From NCBI GenBank assembly GCA_050260015.1, contig JBLNBN010000036.1, positions 1 through 64,000 on the forward strand: DNA of 64,000 nucleotides, in the 5' to 3' direction. The notes beneath the pieces are model-generated. The model made no database searches. It saw only the letters and a program-made list of their open reading frames with translations, and was not told the origin of the DNA. Each line of letters opens with the position of its first letter. Position 1 is the stretch's first letter. This document shows positions 61,951 through 64,000 of this stretch, in pieces. The stretch is from JBLNBN01 sp050260015. GTDB taxonomy: Bacteria; Bacteroidota; Ignavibacteria; Kapaibacteriales; UBA2268. Both the position numbers and the translations under genes were made by a program.

Positions 61951-62865
61951 ATGAAAACTGCTTTACTTTGCTCCGGGCAAGGCTCGCAATACGTCGGGAT
62001 GATGAAAGACCTGGCGGAGCTGCGCCCTGGAATAGCGCAAAAACTAAAGCGAGCGGACGAGATACTCGGCTACGGGATTACCAAAATCGCGTTCGAGGGC
62101 CCGCTTGAAACGTTGAAGGAGACTCGCTACACTCAGCCCGCTCTCTTTCTTCATTCGGCTTTAATCGCCGACGAACTCCGCGGAAAAACGGAATTTGACG
62201 GCGTTGCCGGGCATTCCGTTGGGGAATACGCCGCTATCTACGCGGCGGGAGCGATCTCCTTCGAGGACGCTCTCAAATTAGTTTCGTTGCGCGGCGAGCT
62301 TATGTTCAAAGCCGGCGAAAACGAACCGGGAACTATGTTCGCGGTAATTAATTTAGACGACGATAAGGTCGAGGAGGTCTGCAAAGAGCTTACTTCGCGC
62401 GGCGAAGGCGTCGTCGTAGCGGCTAATTTTAACTCCCCCGGCCAGGTAGTGGTTTCGGGAAGCCGCGACTTTTTACGCGCGAACGTCGGAGCCTTCAAGG
62501 AAGCCGGCGCGCGTATGACTAAAGAGCTCGTCGTAAGCGGAGCGTTTCACTCCCCGCTTATGCAGCCCGCAAAGGAAGAATTAGAGCGCGCTATCGCGGC
62601 TACTCAATTTACTGAAGCTAAAGTTCCCGTTTACGCGAACGTAACGGCTGCGCCGTTAACACAAGCTGAAGAAATTAAGAATGCATTGATCGCGCAATTA
62701 ACGTCTCCCGTGCGTTGGACTCAATCGCTGCGCCGCATGCAGGCGGACGGTTTCGGCAAGTTTATCGAAATCGGCGCAGGCTCCGTGCTGCAGGGACTCG
62801 TAAAGCGTACGCTCGAAGGCGCGGAAGCGCTCGGCGTCGACAAGGCTAGCGAATTGCCGCAATAA
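61951..62865 (+). CDS. fabD: Malonyl-CoA:ACP transacylase
   Basis: Loads malonate onto acyl carrier protein. The nucleophile is S89 in AGHSVGEYAA, with Arg and His (GAFHSPLM) of the acyltransferase fold. GQGSQYVGM opens the protein. 304 residues. It follows fabH by 16 bases. Confidence 0.96.
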   Translation: MKTALLCSGQGSQYVGMMKDLAELRPGIAQKLKRADEILGYGITKIAFEGPLETLKETRYTQPALFLHSALIADELRGKTEFDGVAGHSVGEYAAIYAAGAISFEDALKLVSLRGELMFKAGENEPGTMFAVINLDDDKVEEVCKELTSRGEGVVVAANFNSPGQVVVSGSRDFLRANVGAFKEAGARMTKELVVSGAFHSPLMQPAKEELERAIAATQFTEAKVPVYANVTAAPLTQAEEIKNALIAQLTSPVRWTQSLRRMQADGFGKFIEIGAGSVLQGLVKRTLEGAEALGVDKASELPQ

Positions 62866-62898
62866 CCTAATTGTTTAACCCGAATAAGGTATTTTAAA

Positions 62899-63645
62899 AT
62901 GAATAAAAGATTTCAAGATAAAATCGTCGTAGTTACGGGCGGTTCGCGCGGCATCGGAAAAGCCATTGCAATGAGATTCCTTGAAGAGGGCGCAAACCTC
63001 TTTATTCTCGACTTTAAGCTTCCCGACGAAGGCGAAAAATTCGTCGACAGCGCCGAAATGAACTCCCGCGTTCAGCTGATCCAAGCCGACGTTACGAGCC
63101 TTGACTCCATTCAATCCGCCTTCGACGCCGTTATGGCGAAAGCCGGACGAGTTGACGTCCTGGTGAATAACGCGGGCGTCACTCGCGACACTCTCCTAAT
63201 GAGAATGACCGAGCAGGATTGGGACGCCGTGCTCGACACAAACCTGAAAGGCGCTTTTATCTGCACGAAAGTATTTTCGCGCCAGATGATGAGCCAACGC
63301 TCCGGCAGGATCGTAAACATAGGGTCGATAGTGGGCTCGATGGGCAACGCAGGCCAGGCGAATTACTCTGCGTCGAAAGCCGGGCTCGCGGGCTTTACAA
63401 AATCTATCGCAAAAGAATTGGCGTCAAGAAATATTTTAGTAAATTGCGTTGCTCCGGGTTACGTTCGCACTCCGATGACGGACAAATTAACCGACGAGCA
63501 GAGAGCCGCCTTTTTAGTTAATATCCCGCTAAAACGGCATGCAGAGCCGGAAGACATAGCGAGCGTCGTTGCGTTCTTCGCATCGCCCGACGCGGCTTAC
63601 GTTACCGGGCAGGTACTGCACGTCGACGGCGGATTGGTAATGTAA
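62899..63645 (+). CDS. fabG: 3-oxoacyl-ACP reductase
   Basis: NADPH-dependent short-chain reductase of the fatty-acid cycle. Cofactor motif TGGSRGIG (13-20), NNAG (90-93), and the catalytic tetrad N115, S143, Y156, K160 (YSASKAG). 248 residues. In the fab operon. Confidence 0.96.
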   Translation: MNKRFQDKIVVVTGGSRGIGKAIAMRFLEEGANLFILDFKLPDEGEKFVDSAEMNSRVQLIQADVTSLDSIQSAFDAVMAKAGRVDVLVNNAGVTRDTLLMRMTEQDWDAVLDTNLKGAFICTKVFSRQMMSQRSGRIVNIGSIVGSMGNAGQANYSASKAGLAGFTKSIAKELASRNILVNCVAPGYVRTPMTDKLTDEQRAAFLVNIPLKRHAEPEDIASVVAFFASPDAAYVTGQVLHVDGGLVM

Positions 63646-63716
63646 TTAAGAATAGAATTTAGAATCACGAATAAAACATATAATTTTTTAATAACCTATA
63701 GTATTAGAGGTATAAA

Positions 63717-63953
63717 ATGGACAGCATTAAACAAAAAGTAACCGAAATCATCGTTAAGAAACTTGGCGTCGAAGAATCGCAAGTAACTGAAACCGCTTCC
63801 TTCACGAAGGACCTGGGCGCAGATTCTCTCGATACGGTCGAGCTCATCATGGAATTCGAAAAAGAATTCGGCCTGCAAATCGATGATAACGACGCTGAAA
63901 AGATCCAAACCGTTGGAGCAGTCGTCGACTTCTTGAAATCCAAACAGCAATAA
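63717..63953 (+). CDS. acpP: Acyl carrier protein
   Basis: A 78-residue acidic carrier; the phosphopantetheine site is S37 in LGADSLDTVELIM. The helices fit the ACP fold. AGAGGT lies upstream of the ATG. It follows fabG by about 70 bases. Confidence 0.97.
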   Translation: MDSIKQKVTEIIVKKLGVEESQVTETASFTKDLGADSLDTVELIMEFEKEFGLQIDDNDAEKIQTVGAVVDFLKSKQQ

Positions 63954-63975
63954 TTTACTAATTTGGCAGGGGAAT

Positions 63976-64000
63976 ATGCCTAAGTACAACTTTCCTAAAA
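63976..64000 (+). CDS. Start of a further gene, probably fabF (truncated by window edge)
   Basis: ATG at 63976 follows CAGGGGA at a good distance, 22 bases after acpP, and the frame (MPKYNFPK) is open to the right edge. fabF is the usual gene here; the eight residues seen cannot prove it. Confidence 0.5.

Noticed and set aside
1..64000. tRNA and rRNA genes
   Set aside because: I looked in the long gaps for the T-arm GGTTCRANNCC and rRNA-like stretches and saw none; a covariance-model scan would be decisive.

Overview
The window looks like a chromosomal piece of a bacterium of the Bacteroidota/Ignavibacteriota/Kapabacteria side of the FCB group. This is inferred from four things: a full type IX secretion (T9SS)-style C-terminal sorting domain on the secreted protein at 38751-41021 and a degenerate one at the left edge; several upstream sequences that fit the Bacteroidota sigma factor pattern TTTG-N19/20-TAnnTTTG; an ExbB-ExbD-ExbD-TonB-binding protein-TPR cluster; and LPS genes (kdsA, lptB, lptC). 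Most genes are of moderate GC. A few genes (2994-3740, 4551-6461, 18283-18819, 19387-20751) are strikingly AT-rich and look acquired. I found no tRNA, rRNA or CRISPR array.

Layout. 1-2.8 kb: end of a secreted protein and an ABC exporter pair. 3-9.4 kb: accessory region with secreted or lipoprotein genes of unknown function, a tautomerase and an AT-rich nucleotide-cyclase-like gene. 9.4-16 kb: aldo/keto reductase, PhnB-like protein, methyltransferase, rsgA, SRPBCC protein, acetate transporter, and a DUF2975/HTH/membrane protein group. 16.5-21.3 kb: mtaB, then an IS200-like (RAYT) transposase gene between two blocks of a four-hairpin tandem repeat of about 158 bp, then a Schlafen-type AlbA_2 protein. 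21.3-31 kb: NifX-like protein, priA, HtrA protease, lptB, rlpA, a TPR lipoprotein, DUF3467 protein and an AAA ATPase with a 14-bp iteron array in front. 31-38 kb: gatE-gatD (the archaeal type of Glu-tRNA(Gln) amidotransferase), prfB with its programmed +1 frameshift, manC and hutI. 38.7-44.8 kb: T9SS cargo, ftsK, comB. 45-48.3 kb: kdsA-lptC-tpiA-pgsA-pgpA, a tightly packed envelope and central metabolism operon. 48.4-51.3 kb: HU protein, pyrB, prmC, STAS protein. 51.3-59 kb: exbB-exbD-exbD-tonB, a repeat-filled gap, a second tonB, then a phosphate-binding-like lipoprotein and a TPR protein. 59-64 kb: DUF177-rpmF-plsX-fabH-fabD-fabG-acpP and probably the start of fabF, the classic lipid-initiation operon, behind a good Bacteroidota-type promoter.

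The most notable item is the intact GatDE pair in an otherwise clearly bacterial context. Next are the RAYT/hairpin-repeat locus and the AT-rich class III cyclase-like gene. Long intergenic gaps are filled with at least four families of dispersed palindromic repeats, some shared by gaps tens of kilobases apart.
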